Origin: Ostrinia nubilalis
Taxonomy: Eukaryota > Arthropoda > Insecta > Lepidoptera > Crambidae
NCBI RefSeq assembly: GCF_963855985.1
Contig: NC_087114.1
Location: 1,265,001-1,329,000 of the forward strand
Direction of reading: 5' to 3'
DNA: 64,000 nucleotides
A model generated the notes under the pieces. It had not been told where the DNA came from and did no database searches. It worked only from the letters and a program-made list of their open reading frames with translations. A program made the position numbers and the translations under genes. Shown here piece by piece: positions 1 to 10,386 of this stretch (positions within the stretch are counted from its first letter, which is position 1; each line of letters opens with the position of its first letter).

Positions 1-97
1 TTTTTGCTTTTTATGTTGATTTGTATCATCCTATTTTTAGTACCAAATAAATATGTCTTTCTTTCTTTGTAAACAATATATGGCGGTGAGAATCGAA

Positions 98-160
98 CCC
101 ATGGACTTTCGCTTGGAATGGAAAAGCAGTCGCACGGCAAGCGAAAGGTCGTGGGTGCTG
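98..160. repeat. Inverted SINE-derived stem
   Basis: The segment near 98-116 (CCCATGGACTTTCGCTT) is the imperfect reverse complement of 140-158 (AAGCGAAAGGTCGTGGG). Both resemble the tRNA-like head of a lepidopteran SINE that carries GGTCGTGGGTTC. It looks like two SINE fragments in opposite orientation. Confidence 0.5.
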
Positions 161-246
161 ATTTTGTAGATTCTCATAACAATATTTAGCCACTCTTTAG
201 ATCAATTAAATGTTGGTACCTCAAAAACAATACTTAGGTAGGTACC

Positions 247-461
247 TACTACCCGTTCGCGCTAAGTTTGCCGGGCCTTGGAATGCGCGTCTCTCCCTCA
301 TCCGCAATTAAACGCAATTAGTTAGTGATTAAAGCAAATAATGTGTCTTATTTTACGCAAATTTTTATCAATAATAATAAATAAAATTTTAAATATAGTT
401 TGATAAAGATATGACGCTTCCCTTCGAGTGACATCATATCGCCAGCAGCGAACGGATAGTA
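247..461 (+). mobile_element. MITE family 1, copy 1 (215 bp)
   Basis: Ends TACTACCCGTTCGCGCTAAG and, inverted, TACTATCCGTTCGCTGC form imperfect terminal inverted repeats. A second copy lies inverted at 1785-1983 and shares the AT-rich core. There is no coding capacity, so this is a non-autonomous DNA transposon. The superfamily is not determined. Confidence 0.8.
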
Positions 462-550
462 TTTGGGGTCTATTTGTTAATCTGTCGATCATGATTCGAA
501 AATATTGAAACATCAAGTAGGTATACCTACATATAGTATTTTTTTAAAGT

Positions 551-707
551 CTCATTAACCCTCGTGGAAAGCTAAAATAATTGTGTTACGAGTGGGTTCA
601 ACATGGTTCAACACAATAAGTAGTCCAGCGGCGCCGGTGGGTATCGAACCCGCGTCCCTCGGATCTTCTCAGTCCAACACCAAAACCATTGGGCTGTTGT
701 CGCTTCT
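551..707 (-). mobile_element. tRNA-headed SINE (reverse), family with CACGATAGCCCAACGG head
   Basis: Read on the minus strand it has an A-box-like head, a B-box-like GGGTTCGATACCC and a tail containing CCCACTCGTAACACAA. It pairs with the better preserved plus-strand copy at 26777-26950. It lies left of the last visible exon of the CUB gene, so it is probably intronic. Confidence 0.6.
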
Positions 708-716
708 ATGTCCTTA

Positions 717-866
717 ATTTCGTTGCGGGTCCATGACAGTTTAACTTTTCCCCGGGACAAACTTGACCTTCACTGGTTGGGTTATTGGCGGTCAAGCTGT
801 AGATCCTGGCTACACAGGAGTTGCAGCGGCGAGAACGAGAGGTGGGAATAGTCCCGTTCTATACCT
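717..866 (+). repeat. Unclassified dispersed repeat family G (TTGACCTTCACTGGTTGGG)
   Basis: Contains the shared core from CGTTGCGGGTCCA through GATCCTGGCTACACAGGAG to GGTGGGAATAGTCCCG. Other copies lie at 6361, 6507, 14187 (reverse), 19948, 47428 and 61402. No reading frame or terminal repeats were recognised; the longest copies are about 265 bp. Confidence 0.75.
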
Positions 867-915
867 ATTTATTTTCTATTTTTATGTCCGTAACTTGTAA
901 TTTTTGTCTACTCAC

Positions 916-3900
916 TTGATACCACAAACATCAGGTGTTCTTTTGAAGCACGAGGCGTAAGCCAGGTTGGCAATGTACGGGCCCGAACCTCGGTTGTAGT
1001 TGAACGATTCGAATGTGCCCGCGCGGTCTGGGTAGAACTGCAGGCAGCCGGGGGGCGCTGGGGGTAGAAAGTAGACAGTTATTTAGGTACTAAATGAGGA
1101 GATCCGTAGGAGAACCAGAGTGACTGACATAGCCCGCAGAATCTGGGGCAGGAAAGTTCTTGAGTGGCGACCACAAGCCGGAAGACGTAGCTTGGCAGGC
1201 CTCCCACTAGGTGGACCGACGATCTGGTGAAGGTCGCGGGAGGTGCCTGGATGCGAGCGGTGCGAGACCGGTCTTTGTGGAAATCCTCGGGGGAGGCCTT
1301 TGTCCAGCAGTGGACGTCTTTCGGCTAAAACAAACGAACGAACTGTGCCCGTGACCTCGTATCTAGGCGTGAAAAATATTTTTTCCCGTTTTCACGTCAT
1401 TTTTCTTTGTCAGTTAACCTTTGGGCTAAACAGAAAAAATCGTTAAAATATCTCAATAAGGTATTCGTAACTCACCAATGAGGTACTCGTCTCTGTCAGC
1501 GGATGAGGTGAGGGGCGTGGAGGGCAGAGAGGAGGTGATCGCCTCGAAGATGCCGTCGCGGTATTTTCTGTAAAGAAAATTATAATAATTTATTTATAAT
1601 GACTACCTAGAGAAATGGGAAGATCCGTAGGAAAACCAAAGTAACAGATATAGACTACAGAATTGCCAAGTCGCAGCTTATTGCCTAGTGGCAACTGCTT
1701 AAGTGTCAGTAGGTAGGGCACATGTCTCGTAGAGCTGATGGCCATTGGGGCTGAAAGTTCTCGAGTGGCGACTACGGGCCGGTATACTATCCGTTCGCTT
1801 TAAGTCTGCCGCTGGCGATATGACGTCACTCGAAGGGAAGCGTCTATAACTATAATAAACTACATTTAAAATGATTTTTATTTATGAATATTGATAAAAA
1901 ATGTGTATTTGCGTAAAATAATCGCGGTTGGGGGAGGAGATGCGCATTCCACGGACCGGCAAACTTAGCGCGAACGGGTAGTAGGTATTAGGTAGGTACG
2001 TAGACGTAGTGTAAGCAGGCCTCTTACTGGGTGGACTGTATCTACTTAGATGCAGACTGCGTAGGGCCAGTCGTTGTGGTAATTCGTGCCTTCGTCCAGT
2101 AGTGGACGGAATTCGGTAGGTACGACGACTTCTAAAATTATCTACTTAAGTATAAGTCTGAATACAAACTCTCACACCAACGTTTCGAAGCACTCATTCA
2201 AGCTGTACTTAATCATAAGTTTGATATTTGAAATGACTGGCAACATCTTAAATTGCTTTGGTCAGCTGCTTCTAAAATGTCTGTAGAAGTAGAAGAAAAA
2301 TGCTCACCCCAGAGTGTTGAAGCACTCCAGCTGGGTCACCTTGATCTTCCACGTGGCTTGAGGCAGGTTGGGCTGCGTGCTGCGGTCTGCGATCTTGAAG
2401 TTGATGCGGATGGAGCGGCTGTTGGTGGACGCGTTCACGCGGACGTATACTGAAAGAGAGGATGGTTTTAAAGCTTGGGAAAGACGTTATAGTGATAGTT
2501 AAACCCTAGGAATTGCTCTGTGGAGCTTGGAAAGGAAGATAGACCTTAGCTTGACGAATATATTATGGTTTATGTCGTCGGACGTCATTTAGTCGTGCGT
2601 TTGCAAGACCGTACAGTTCATAAAGAAAAAGCTTTTAGACCTTGAGAAGGTCGATTTAATGCTTGAGAAGGATGCTTCATTATTATCCTCCTATATCTAA
2701 GTAGATCAAATGGTGAGAGCAGTCACCCGGCAAGCGAAAGTTCGTTTCTATTCCCATCTTAGGCAAAAAATATGGCTTTAATTAAGCCCTAGGATTACTT
2801 GAAGGACGCTTTAGACGTTAGGAAGGATGCTTTAGTTAGAACTTCACTAAGGCCACACGTATTTTTCTCGTGTCGTGTCCTTATTACGTTATTACCTAGT
2901 TAAAACTAGTTATTAGATGTTTAGTTACGTTTTCTCATAAAGAACACTCACAGTGCTGTCCATTGTTGTCACCGCAAAGGGACGGCAAGACGTCGGAGTT
3001 GGCTTGCAAGTTGGTGATTTGGAAGATGTCATTGCGGCAAGTGAAGCCGGGGCGCTGGGTTACATTCTCTACTGGTTCTACCTGTGAATGTAAAAGGCGT
3101 TATTATGGCTCCACGAAACAAAAAAAATACTTATGGCGCCATCTGTTGTTGAGTAGAACAACTAAAATTTGCATGCCTGCTGCCCTCTATTGTATTTTTT
3201 TGGAACTTTAATGTAGGGTCAGTGCCATCTAGCGTCGAGTAGAAAATTTACAAAAAGCATCAGTTTTTCACAATATAACATTTATGGATTGTTAAACTAA
3301 TTCTGCTTTGTTGATCATGATCATCATTGGGAACGCTCATTATTATGATTACAATGTTTAAAAACGTTTAAAATCACAAAAGGACTTAATTATTTTTATA
3401 AAAATTGTGTCATATACTAGCGTCATCTAGCGAAATTTAAGTAAACTAAGTACTGACTCAATGTCGAAAAAGCATCTAAATTGCTTTTACTGCCATCTGT
3501 CACAGAGTAGCGGAACTAAATTTTAGTGTTGCTTTTAGAGCCATCTATATTGAAGAGTACACTTACGGTAGATGGAGGCGCCAAATTAAAGGTTTCGAAG
3601 TCAATCCTCATCTGGCAAACGTTGTTGTTGTTGATTTCTACATTGTAAGAGCACTCCAAGCCTGAGGACTCTCGGGTTAGAGGCGGGTTTATGAATACGG
3701 CCACCTTCGTGTTGGTTCTGACGTCACACGCGTTTACTGAAAAATAGTGCATTTCGTTACTTAGGAGTAGGTAGAAAGTAGAACTTGTAGAGGTGACATC
3801 TAGCGTTGAAATGTGAACAAAAGTGGAGTACAGTTTGTGAATGATTTTAGGTCTAGTTTTCAAGAGAACTTTTATTCGCAAACTCCAATGTTTTAGACAT

Positions 3901-4786
3901 CTGCCATAGTACCACATTTTGACTGAGGTGAGGTGATTTTGTGAGGGCGTGTAGAGTTAGAAGCTTGGCTCTACATGAGATCTTATAACTTTTTCACAGT
4001 GCGAGCCATACTTTTCTTTGGCAAACATTTACATGAAAATTTTTTTACTGGGATTTGTAAACTTACAAGAACAACACGTAGCGAAGACCCCACAGAAGCC
4101 GACCGCCTTCCCTCCCTGAGTGTTACACTGGTTCCTTGACAGACAGACGCCCCCCGTGGTCCTATCAGACCCCAGGCACGGCTCCCCGTTGCCCACGGTG
4201 AATATACTGCCTGGCGCTTGTCTAATACCTGGGGATGGAGTAGTTATTAAGACTTAGTACATCAACTTACTACAAATTGATGGAAAAAAAATCCTTTGGT
4301 GATTTTTATTTCTTAGGATCCAAAAATTTGAAAGAATAACATTTTTAAGGCATTGATAAATTAATGCAAAATATTAGTTTTATGTTGTTTGTCTAAAAAT
4401 CAGTGGAACCAGTGCTTTTTCTTCAGGCATTACATTAGTAAATAGGTAGTACCTAGTAGGTCGTGGGTTCGATGCCCTCCATTCAAGTTATTAAAAATAT
4501 GTTAGTAGTTCGGTAGACATTAATTAACGCCACTGAATTTTATCTTTATAATATTTTATTTAATTATTCGATAAAAGTAGCTTTATTACGTTCGAATCAT
4601 AAACATAAAAATTTATACGTATACGTAGGTAGTCATACGAAATTTGGATCTAAAAAATTTAAAACTCTGTTATGTAGCGCCATCTATTATCCAGAAGGGC
4701 AACTTACTTCTATGCAGGTCGGTGGCGCCCCCGTAGTGCGCCGCCGCGAACAGCACAAATATTCTGCCCAGCAGATTTAGCTCCAT
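916..4786 (-). CDS. Secreted CLIP-like/CUB-domain protein, 5' seven coding exons (3' part outside window)
   Basis: Coding exons on the minus strand are 4786-4708, 4228-4067, 3736-3567, 3081-2952, 2449-2308, 1567-1476 and 1057-916. All introns are GT..AG and phases join without a stop for 305 codons plus 2 nt. Residues 1 to about 21 form a signal peptide (MELNLLGRIFVLFAAAHYGG). Residues 44-79 hold a CLIP-like pattern with Cys44, 55, 61, 72, 78 and 79 (C-X10-C-X5-C-X10-C-X5-CC). A CUB domain follows, with Cys109/Cys121 and Cys152/Cys173 as likely disulfides and core motifs CQMRIDFETFNLAPPST and LCGDNNGQHLYV. Asn143 (NVT) and Asn186 (NAS) are possible glycosylation sites. From residue 259, APPGCLQFYP begins what looks like a second CUB-like unit, with Cys263, 295 and 303. 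This layout matches a family of uncharacterised insect extracellular CUB proteins; no catalytic residues are seen and the role is unknown. The ATG at 4786 is preceded by a strong acceptor at 4802-4801, so an upstream 5' UTR exon is likely. The last donor at 915 shows the gene continues past position 1. Confidence 0.88.
1094..1343 (+). mobile_element. RTE-clade LINE 3' tail, subfamily B, internally deleted
   Basis: Intronic in the CUB gene but on the opposite strand. It runs from GAGGAGATCCGTAGG to GTCCAGCAGTGGACGTCTTT and ends in a short ACGAACGAAC microsatellite. This is the end of the RTE reverse-transcriptase ORF, 5'-truncated, with a deletion after the CATAGCCCGCAGAATC block. Confidence 0.85.
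1613..2117 (+). mobile_element. RTE-clade LINE 3' tail split by a MITE
   Basis: The left piece (1613-1784) runs from the GATCCGTAGGAAAACC block to GACTACGGGCCGG. The right piece (about 1999-2117) resumes with GTGTAAGCAGGCCTCTTACT and ends at GTCCAGTAGTGGACGGAATT. The MITE at 1785-1983 separates them. The copy is degraded and has lost its microsatellite tail. Confidence 0.8.
1785..1983 (-). mobile_element. MITE family 1, copy 2 (199 bp), nested in an RTE tail
   Basis: It has the same terminal repeats as the copy at 247-461, in reverse orientation. It sits inside the RTE tail between its CGGGCCGG and AGACGTAG-like blocks, so it inserted after the RTE copy. Confidence 0.8.
2700..2770 (+). mobile_element. 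SINE fragment (GGCAAGCGAAAG head)
   Basis: GTCACCCGGCAAGCGAAAG followed by ATTCCCATCTTAGGCA matches the tRNA-like head of the SINE also seen reversed at 19160-19250. It lies in an intron of the CUB gene. Confidence 0.5.
3135..3560. repeat. Cluster of CCATCTA...GAGTAG motifs in CUB-gene intron 3
   Basis: Related about 30-bp units start near 3135 (GGCGCCATCT), 3221 (GTGCCATCTAGCGTCGAGTAG), 3420 (GCGTCATCTAGCG), 3490 (CTGCCATCTGTCACAGAGTAG) and 3539 (AGCCATCTATATTGAAGAGTA). Further units occur at 3794, 4677, 35525, 35580 and 45058. The core GCGCCATCTA is the reverse complement of TAGATGGCGC, close to the Drosophila CTCF site. Confidence 0.55.
4440..4490 (+). repeat. tRNA-like B-box fragment
   Basis: GTAGGTCGTGGGTTCGATGC is the B-box part of a SINE head. 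Little else of the element is recognisable. Confidence 0.4.
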
Positions 4787-4802
4787 CTTGTGTATTATTT
4801 CT
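4787..4802 (-). other. 5' UTR end and splice acceptor ahead of the CUB gene start codon
   Basis: On the minus strand a T-rich tract ending TTTGTTTGTTTCAG is followed by 14 nt and then the ATG at 4786. This suggests the start codon sits near the beginning of exon 2 and that a non-coding first exon, with the promoter, lies at a coordinate above 4802. I could not locate that exon. Confidence 0.6.
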
Positions 4803-4925
4803 GAAACAAACAAAAAGACCACTGAAAATCTTTCGTAAGTCCGGCTGATGAATGATTTATTGATTTCAAAATTCAAATCAAACAAAATCAAAATAAAATA
4901 TGAATTACTTTTCTCGTCAATTTAA

Positions 4926-5135
4926 TCTATACTAATATTATAAATGCATAAGTAACTCTCTTGCTTTCACGCCTAAACAACTGAACCAATTTTGATGAAA
5001 TTTGGCATAGAGATAGTTTGAGTCCCGGGAAAGAACATAGAATAGTTTTTATCTCGGTTTTTGAAACAGGGCGCGCGATAAAGCCTTTCTGTGACAAAAA
5101 AATCCACGCGGGCGAAGCCGCGGCCCGAAAGCTAG
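4926..5135 (+). mobile_element. Helitron-like non-autonomous element (210 bp)
   Basis: It starts TCTATACTAATATTATAAAT after an A and ends with a GC-rich hairpin (GGGCGAAGCCGCGG) and CTAG before a T. This fits the Helitron rule of a TC start, a hairpin plus CTRR end, and insertion between A and T. A close full-length copy is at 54172-54385. Confidence 0.75.
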
Positions 5136-5275
5136 TTTATTATAACTATTCCGTAAATGATTTATCTTAGATCGACATTTCATAATAGCGGATATAGATA
5201 TCTGATTAGCTTTGAATAACTATTGTTTATCATAACTGCGTTTATTTAAGAGTATCAAAGAATTTATCGTATCTT

Positions 5276-5345
5276 TCTTCCGTTCGATCGTTAATCACCC
5301 AAAGATGTCCACTGCTGGACAAATGCCTAAAGCCTCCCTCAATAA
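5276..5345 (-). mobile_element. RTE tail remnant (reverse)
   Basis: CGTTCGATCGTTAATCACCC then GATGTCCACTGCTGGACAAA is the reverse complement of the RTE 3' end with its ACGAACG-type tail. It is truncated after about 70 bp. Confidence 0.65.
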
Positions 5346-5465
5346 ATGGGCTTTCCAACACAAAAATAACTTTCCAAATCGGACCACTAGTTCCTGAGAT
5401 TAGCGCGTTCAAGCACACGAACAAACTTCAACTTTATATTATTAGTAACAATTTAATCAATTTTA

Positions 5466-5978
<513 letters not shown>

Positions 5979-6360
5979 TCATCCCTATTGAAGGAGCTTT
6001 CAAAAGCTAGTTCTTTCACAAACTCTAAAAACAAGTTCAAAACCGTGAGGGCACACCAAATAATTGTTTTTTACTTCACGTTCATTAATTAACCGATAGA
6101 CATAACCTAACGGCATCGTAAGACAGTTATTTTATAACGACACCCGAGCAAACAAGTTTCTTCCTACCTTCAGTTGTACCGTTAAAAGATATTTGTTTAA
6201 AGATTAAACTAACTGTTCAGTGATTGATTTATGATCTCTTAAGTAAGTACTTTTATGACAAGCTTTTGCAACAACAAAACGGGATCAAGTAACTCTTAAA
6301 TCGATGTACGAGTAGTCTTGTATTATTTAGTAGTTGGTTACTAACCAATAAGCGTACAAA
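5979..6360. other. Unassigned AT-rich DNA
   Basis: No exon, known repeat or RNA gene was recognised here. Short open frames have no coding character. Confidence 0.5.
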
Positions 6361-6466
6361 ATTGACCTTCATTGGTAGGGTTTTTATGGCGTTCAGGCTG
6401 TAGATCCTGGCTACACAGGAGTTGCAGTGGTGGGAACGAGAGGTGGGAATAGTCCCGAAGCGTACA
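6361..6466 (+). repeat. Dispersed repeat family G fragment
   Basis: From TTGACCTTCATTGGTAGGG to GGTGGGAATAGTCCC. It is truncated on the left relative to the copy immediately downstream at 6507-6770. Confidence 0.7.
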
Positions 6467-6506
6467 AGATAGGTTCCCATACTTAGTTATTGCTTGTTAG
6501 TCTATG

Positions 6507-6770
6507 GTGTATCTTTTCTTAAAGGTTAATAAAACCTTTGTTTTGTCACCTATCACCTGCTTTACACTGGAGGGAAGTTGAACCCTAACTTCGAACTCCT
6601 TTTATTTATTATGTTCTTCTGAATAATTTCGTTGCGGGTCCAATGACAGTTTAACTTTCCCCCGGGACAAACTTGACCTTTACTGGTTGGGTTTGGCGGT
6701 CAAGCTGTAGATCCTGGCTACACAGGAGTTGCAGCGATGGGAACGAGAGGTCCCACTTAGTCCCGTTCCA
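6507..6770 (+). repeat. Dispersed repeat family G, long copy
   Basis: It begins TATCTTTTCTTAAAGGTTAA and aligns along its whole length with 19948-20215. The shared extent of about 265 bp suggests the real element size. No terminal inverted repeats were recognised. Confidence 0.7.
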
Positions 6771-6849
6771 GCCAATAAGACAGTCAGATTGAATTGTATT
6801 GATGTTACTAACGATATTAATATAATTTATAACTAATAAACTTGCTAGT

Positions 6850-7067
6850 ATCATCATAATCATCAGGTCATTCAGTATCCACTGCAGGAGCACGACGCTC
6901 TAATTTACCAGAGGCAAGAGGATTTGTCCTACACTCCCTACGCTGGCCAGACAGGTTGGGGAGGCCTGATGCTCGCATGTCCCTTAGTCGCCTCTTACGA
7001 CATCCACGGGAAGAGTGGTGGGTGGTGGTCCCATTCTACTCTGCCTGAACCACATGGCTTCTCATTA
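6850..7067 (+). repeat. Dispersed repeat family W (ATCATCATCAGGTCATT...)
   Basis: The core reads CACTGCAGGAGCACGAC, AGAGGCAAGAGGATTTG, then CGCCTCTTACGACATCCACG. Other copies lie at 11138, 12385, 15608, 22930, 39335 and 42561. An ATCATC-type simple repeat borders it on the same side as in RTE subfamily A, so it may be mobilised by, or derived from, an RTE-like LINE. Confidence 0.7.
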
Positions 7068-7754
7068 GAGTTTTACATAATATGCCACTACCCACAAACT
7101 TAACCCCACCTGCTTTGGTACAATAAAATGGGCCTAGAAGAAGTTTCAGATCTAAACTAGAGTATTTGTCATCACCAGTCAATTAACGTACTTTTGAAGA
7201 CTTTCAAAACGAAATTCCCATGGATTTTGTAAGACAATACCAGCCGATGACATCATTATTATTTTTTAGTTACAAAGCAACCAAAAACCTTAATTTATAG
7301 TGGTTTTAATAAACAGATTCAGCAGTACTATGATAAAGAATTTATTGGGTCAAAATAATTAGGTAGGTATGTACTAAAACTGTAGGTACAACAAAGGTCT
7401 TAAAAACTTCAAAACTGATGGGCTTTTTGAAATAGTTTGTCGTAGGAGCCTCGTTAGGTTAGTAAATATTATTCCAAGAAGGAAAACACTTGAAGCCTAC
7501 GCGTTTGGATAACGGGAGCTTGCGGTATGCGGGTTCGATGCCTGGCAAGAGCAAACAATTTTGACCAACAATTGCATAAGCAGTGGCATGAAAAGAAATA
7601 AAGGCGAAAATAAATCGTTTCGTCTGTCTGTGGGTACAATTTTACGTATAGCTGAACCGATTTTGATGAGGATTGCGGAGATACATAGGGCAATGGATTT
7701 AGACATAGTTTATAGCATATAAAAACCTTTAAAAAAACCTAATTAAGTTTAATT

Positions 7755-7985
7755 CTTAAACTTTAAGCTTAATTCCAGCTCGCACTAAGCGTTTCGATAG
7801 CTCTTTTATAATGCGAACAGCTAGGGACTGGAATTCGTTGCCTGCTGCTGTCTTTCCCGAAGACTATAATCCAGGCCTTTTCCAGGCAAGAGTGAATAGG
7901 CACTTAGATACAGGGCAGATATGTACCATCCTAGACTGCATCTCACTTAACACCAGGTGCGATTGCGGTCAAATGCCTTGATATG
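7755..7985 (+). mobile_element. CR1/Jockey-like LINE, reverse-transcriptase C-terminus
   Basis: An open frame on the plus strand reads RFDSSFIMRTARDWNSLPA and onward for about 60 codons to a TGA at 7979-7981, ending near NTRCDCGQMP. The RDWNSLPAAVFPE block is the usual C-terminal signature of CR1/Jockey-group reverse transcriptases. All upstream parts are missing. Related copies lie at 8393, 43393, 47517 and 49548. Confidence 0.75.
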
Positions 7986-8042
7986 CATAAACAAAAAGAA
8001 AAACAAAATTGCTTTCTGCCATTTTTTTTTCAAAATATCTAG

Positions 8043-8175
8043 ATTCGTTCGTTCGTTTCAGCCAAATGACGTCCACTGCTGGACAAAGGCCTCCTCAAAG
8101 ATATACACAATGATCGGTCCTGCGCTGCCCGCATCCAGGTACACCCGCGACCTTCACGATCGTCGGTTCACCTAG
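8043..8175 (-). mobile_element. RTE tail, subfamily B (reverse)
   Basis: Starts with the reversed microsatellite TTCGTTCGTTCGTTTCAGCC, then GACGTCCACTGCTGGACAAA. Homology runs to the reversed TGGACCGACGATC-type block near 8170, with some small deletions. Confidence 0.8.
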
Positions 8176-8392
8176 CTAATTTGGTTGTATCACAACCTAA
8201 ATTAAGACAATCTCTTCAATCGTTCAAAGTTACATCACAAATCGAACTACCAGTTCCGGTCGTCGAACTTAACGGTAGCCTACCGGTTAATATTTCACAA
8301 TAACTTAATAAAATGCATTGATAAGTTTACTATGCAGATGAGTTAACACGTTCAATGGTCATGAGATATTTTTGGAAGCAATATTTTTTTAA

Positions 8393-8540
8393 GGCCGCAA
8401 TCGCACCTGGTGTTAAGTGAGATGCAGTCTAGGATGGCACATATCTGCCCTGTAAGTGCCTATTCACTCTCGCCTTGAAGAGGCCCGGATAATAGTCGTC
8501 GGGAAAGATAACAGAAAGCAGTATCATTTTTAAATAAGGC
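8393..8540 (-). mobile_element. CR1/Jockey-like LINE 3' fragment (reverse)
   Basis: CGCAATCGCACCTGGTGTTA and CTATTCACTCTCGCCTTGAA are the reverse complement of the frame seen at 7755-7985. The two fragments form an inverted pair about 410 bp apart. Confidence 0.7.
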
Positions 8541-9006
8541 GACCATTACTGACTGATCTATCAACACACAACAAATCACTGAACAGATATGCACTGAAAA
8601 GCAAGCAGATGGTTATTATTATGTTCTAATGACGGTGTTTTGAACATTTGGGGCATTGACTCTACCCAAGTCTTAAAAAATTATACCGTATATGAAGGCA
8701 AGTTAAGTTTTCAAATTCAAAAAAATAAAATTCCAACACCAGTATGGTTGATGGATACATGGTTAATATGACATTGAAATTGGCGCCATACAATAAATAC
8801 ATTAAATATTAAGTATGCTGTGTTTATTATCTAAAATCGGACATTATTGTAGAGCTTTTAAAACTCCTAAATACCATAAAATTTAAAACACTACACTTAC
8901 CAGTCTTTGTAAAGTTTTCAAATATACCAGATTCCTTCAGTAAAATAACTCTGTAAAATGCATATAATTGTACCTAGTACTTGTATATCCATTCTCTTAT
9001 CTTCAT

Positions 9007-9075
9007 TAAGTTGCTTACTTGGGGGCTAGCTGGCGCTGTGTGAAATTGTCCAAAGATTTATTTATTATTATTATC
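9007..9075 (-). mobile_element. 3' remnant of the tRNA-SINE family P (orientation uncertain)
   Basis: GGGGCTAGCTGGCGCTGTGT followed by a TTTATTATTA run matches the tail of the SINE copies at 11862 and 51719. The tRNA-like head is missing. Confidence 0.5.
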
Positions 9076-9850
9076 ATCATCTTTTCTTATTGTAAAGTAC
9101 ACTTTATTTTTATCTGTCCTTAAAATGCACTAAAATGACTGAAAGTTCCGTAACTTCAAACTCCTATAATTAACCTATTGTTCTTTCAGTGGTTGGGTTT
9201 TTTTTGGCAGTCAAGGTGTTAAAAAGATTTTTTGACAGCACATCGCACTACACATTTTTATCGTAAATTAGAACTTATATCAACTGCATATACCTAAGTT
9301 ATCACAGAGTTTACTTTATGTACATTTTCCATGAATGCACATTCTCAGACAAAACTAACGTATTTTCATACTTAGTTACGAACGACTAGCCAGTACCAAA
9401 GTTTGACACTTAAAATATTTTAGTGAACGTAAATCTAACGAAATTGGCTTTATGAAATAACTGCATTGGCTCGATAGAGTAGTGGTTAAACTGAAAGGTT
9501 GGGGGTTCGATTGTTCTTTTTAAAATTAAGATTTTTTAATGTTAGTATTTTATTTTATTTGATTGAATACCTTACTTTCGAAATATTTTTTTTCTTCTAT
9601 GAGTTAGGTAGGAACCTTCATAGAAAATAAAGTCATTATTAAGTTCTATGAATTTATTGTCTTTTTTTAATTAATGTCTATTTTTTATCATCTTCTTATT
9701 CCGAAGCTGTGATAGGGTTAATATTTTGTTATCTATACTTATAATAAATCTGTAGAGAGGTCAATTCTGTACATTAAATATATTTTCAAAATAACTATCA
9801 GGGGGTGATTAGTGATCGATACTGATGCCAAAAATGCAATCAGTAAAATT

Positions 9851-9851
<1 letters not shown>

Positions 9852-9903
<52 letters not shown>
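9852..9903 (+). repeat. (TGTC)13 microsatellite
   Basis: Uninterrupted tetranucleotide repeat inside the Helitron-like element. It creates a spurious SVCLSVCL open frame. Confidence 0.95.
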
Positions 9904-9998
9904 ATGTTCCTTATAGAAACAAAAACTACTCGACGGATTTTAACGAAACTTGGTACAATTATTCTTCATACTCCTGGGCAGGTTATAGGATACTTAGG

Positions 9999-10335
9999 AA
10001 TTCCCACGGAAATGGGAATTAGCGGGAAAATCGTTTTGTTTGAAAAATCTGAACCGCTTAAGTTAGACGCTTGAAATTCGGCATGCAGGTACCTTAGTAA
10101 ACTTAAAGCTTAGTTACAACAGGATATTGCAAAATTCCCACGGGAACGGGAGTTAGCGGGAAAAAACATTTGTATGAAAAATCTAAACCGCTTAAGTTAG
10201 ACGCTTGAAATTTGGCATGCAGGTACCTTAGTAAACTTGAAACTTAGTTACAACAGGATATTGCAAAATTCCCACGGGAACGGGAGTTAGCGGAAAAAAA
10301 CATTTGTATGAAAAAATCTAAACCGCGTAAGATAG
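9999..10335 (+). repeat. Tandem repeat, unit ~134 bp, about 2.5 copies
   Basis: The unit contains CCCACGGGAACGGGAGTTAG and GGCATGCAGGTACCTTAG. Spacing between equivalent points is 134 and then 135 bp. Confidence 0.85.
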
Positions 10336-10386
10336 ATGAAGGGGGTAAAACAGGATCCACGCGTACGAAGTCGCGGGCGGCCGCTA

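Larger units (their letters stand above)
9732..10386 (+). mobile_element. Helitron-like element with microsatellite and internal tandem repeats (about 655 bp)
   Basis: Starts ATCTATACTTATAATAAATC and ends GTCGCGGGCGGCCGCTAG before a T. Inside are a (TGTC)13 run at 9852-9903 and about two and a half tandem units of about 134 bp, seen as AACCGCTTAAGTTAGACGC at 10052 and 10186 and again, degraded, at 10321. Only the terminal rules support the Helitron assignment; no Rep/helicase is present. Confidence 0.65.

Noticed and set aside
1..900. Next (eighth) exon of the CUB gene
   Set aside because: No minus-strand segment has the expected CUB-like cysteine pattern with an acceptor; most of this interval is MITE, SINE and family G repeat, so the exon probably lies beyond position 1.
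9852..9903. CRISPR-like array
   Set aside because: It is a simple tetranucleotide repeat with no spacers; no CRISPR or other prokaryotic feature exists in this eukaryotic sequence.
9825..10022. Open frame with a repeated SVCL motif
   Set aside because: It is only the translation of a (TGTC)13 microsatellite in a Helitron-like element.
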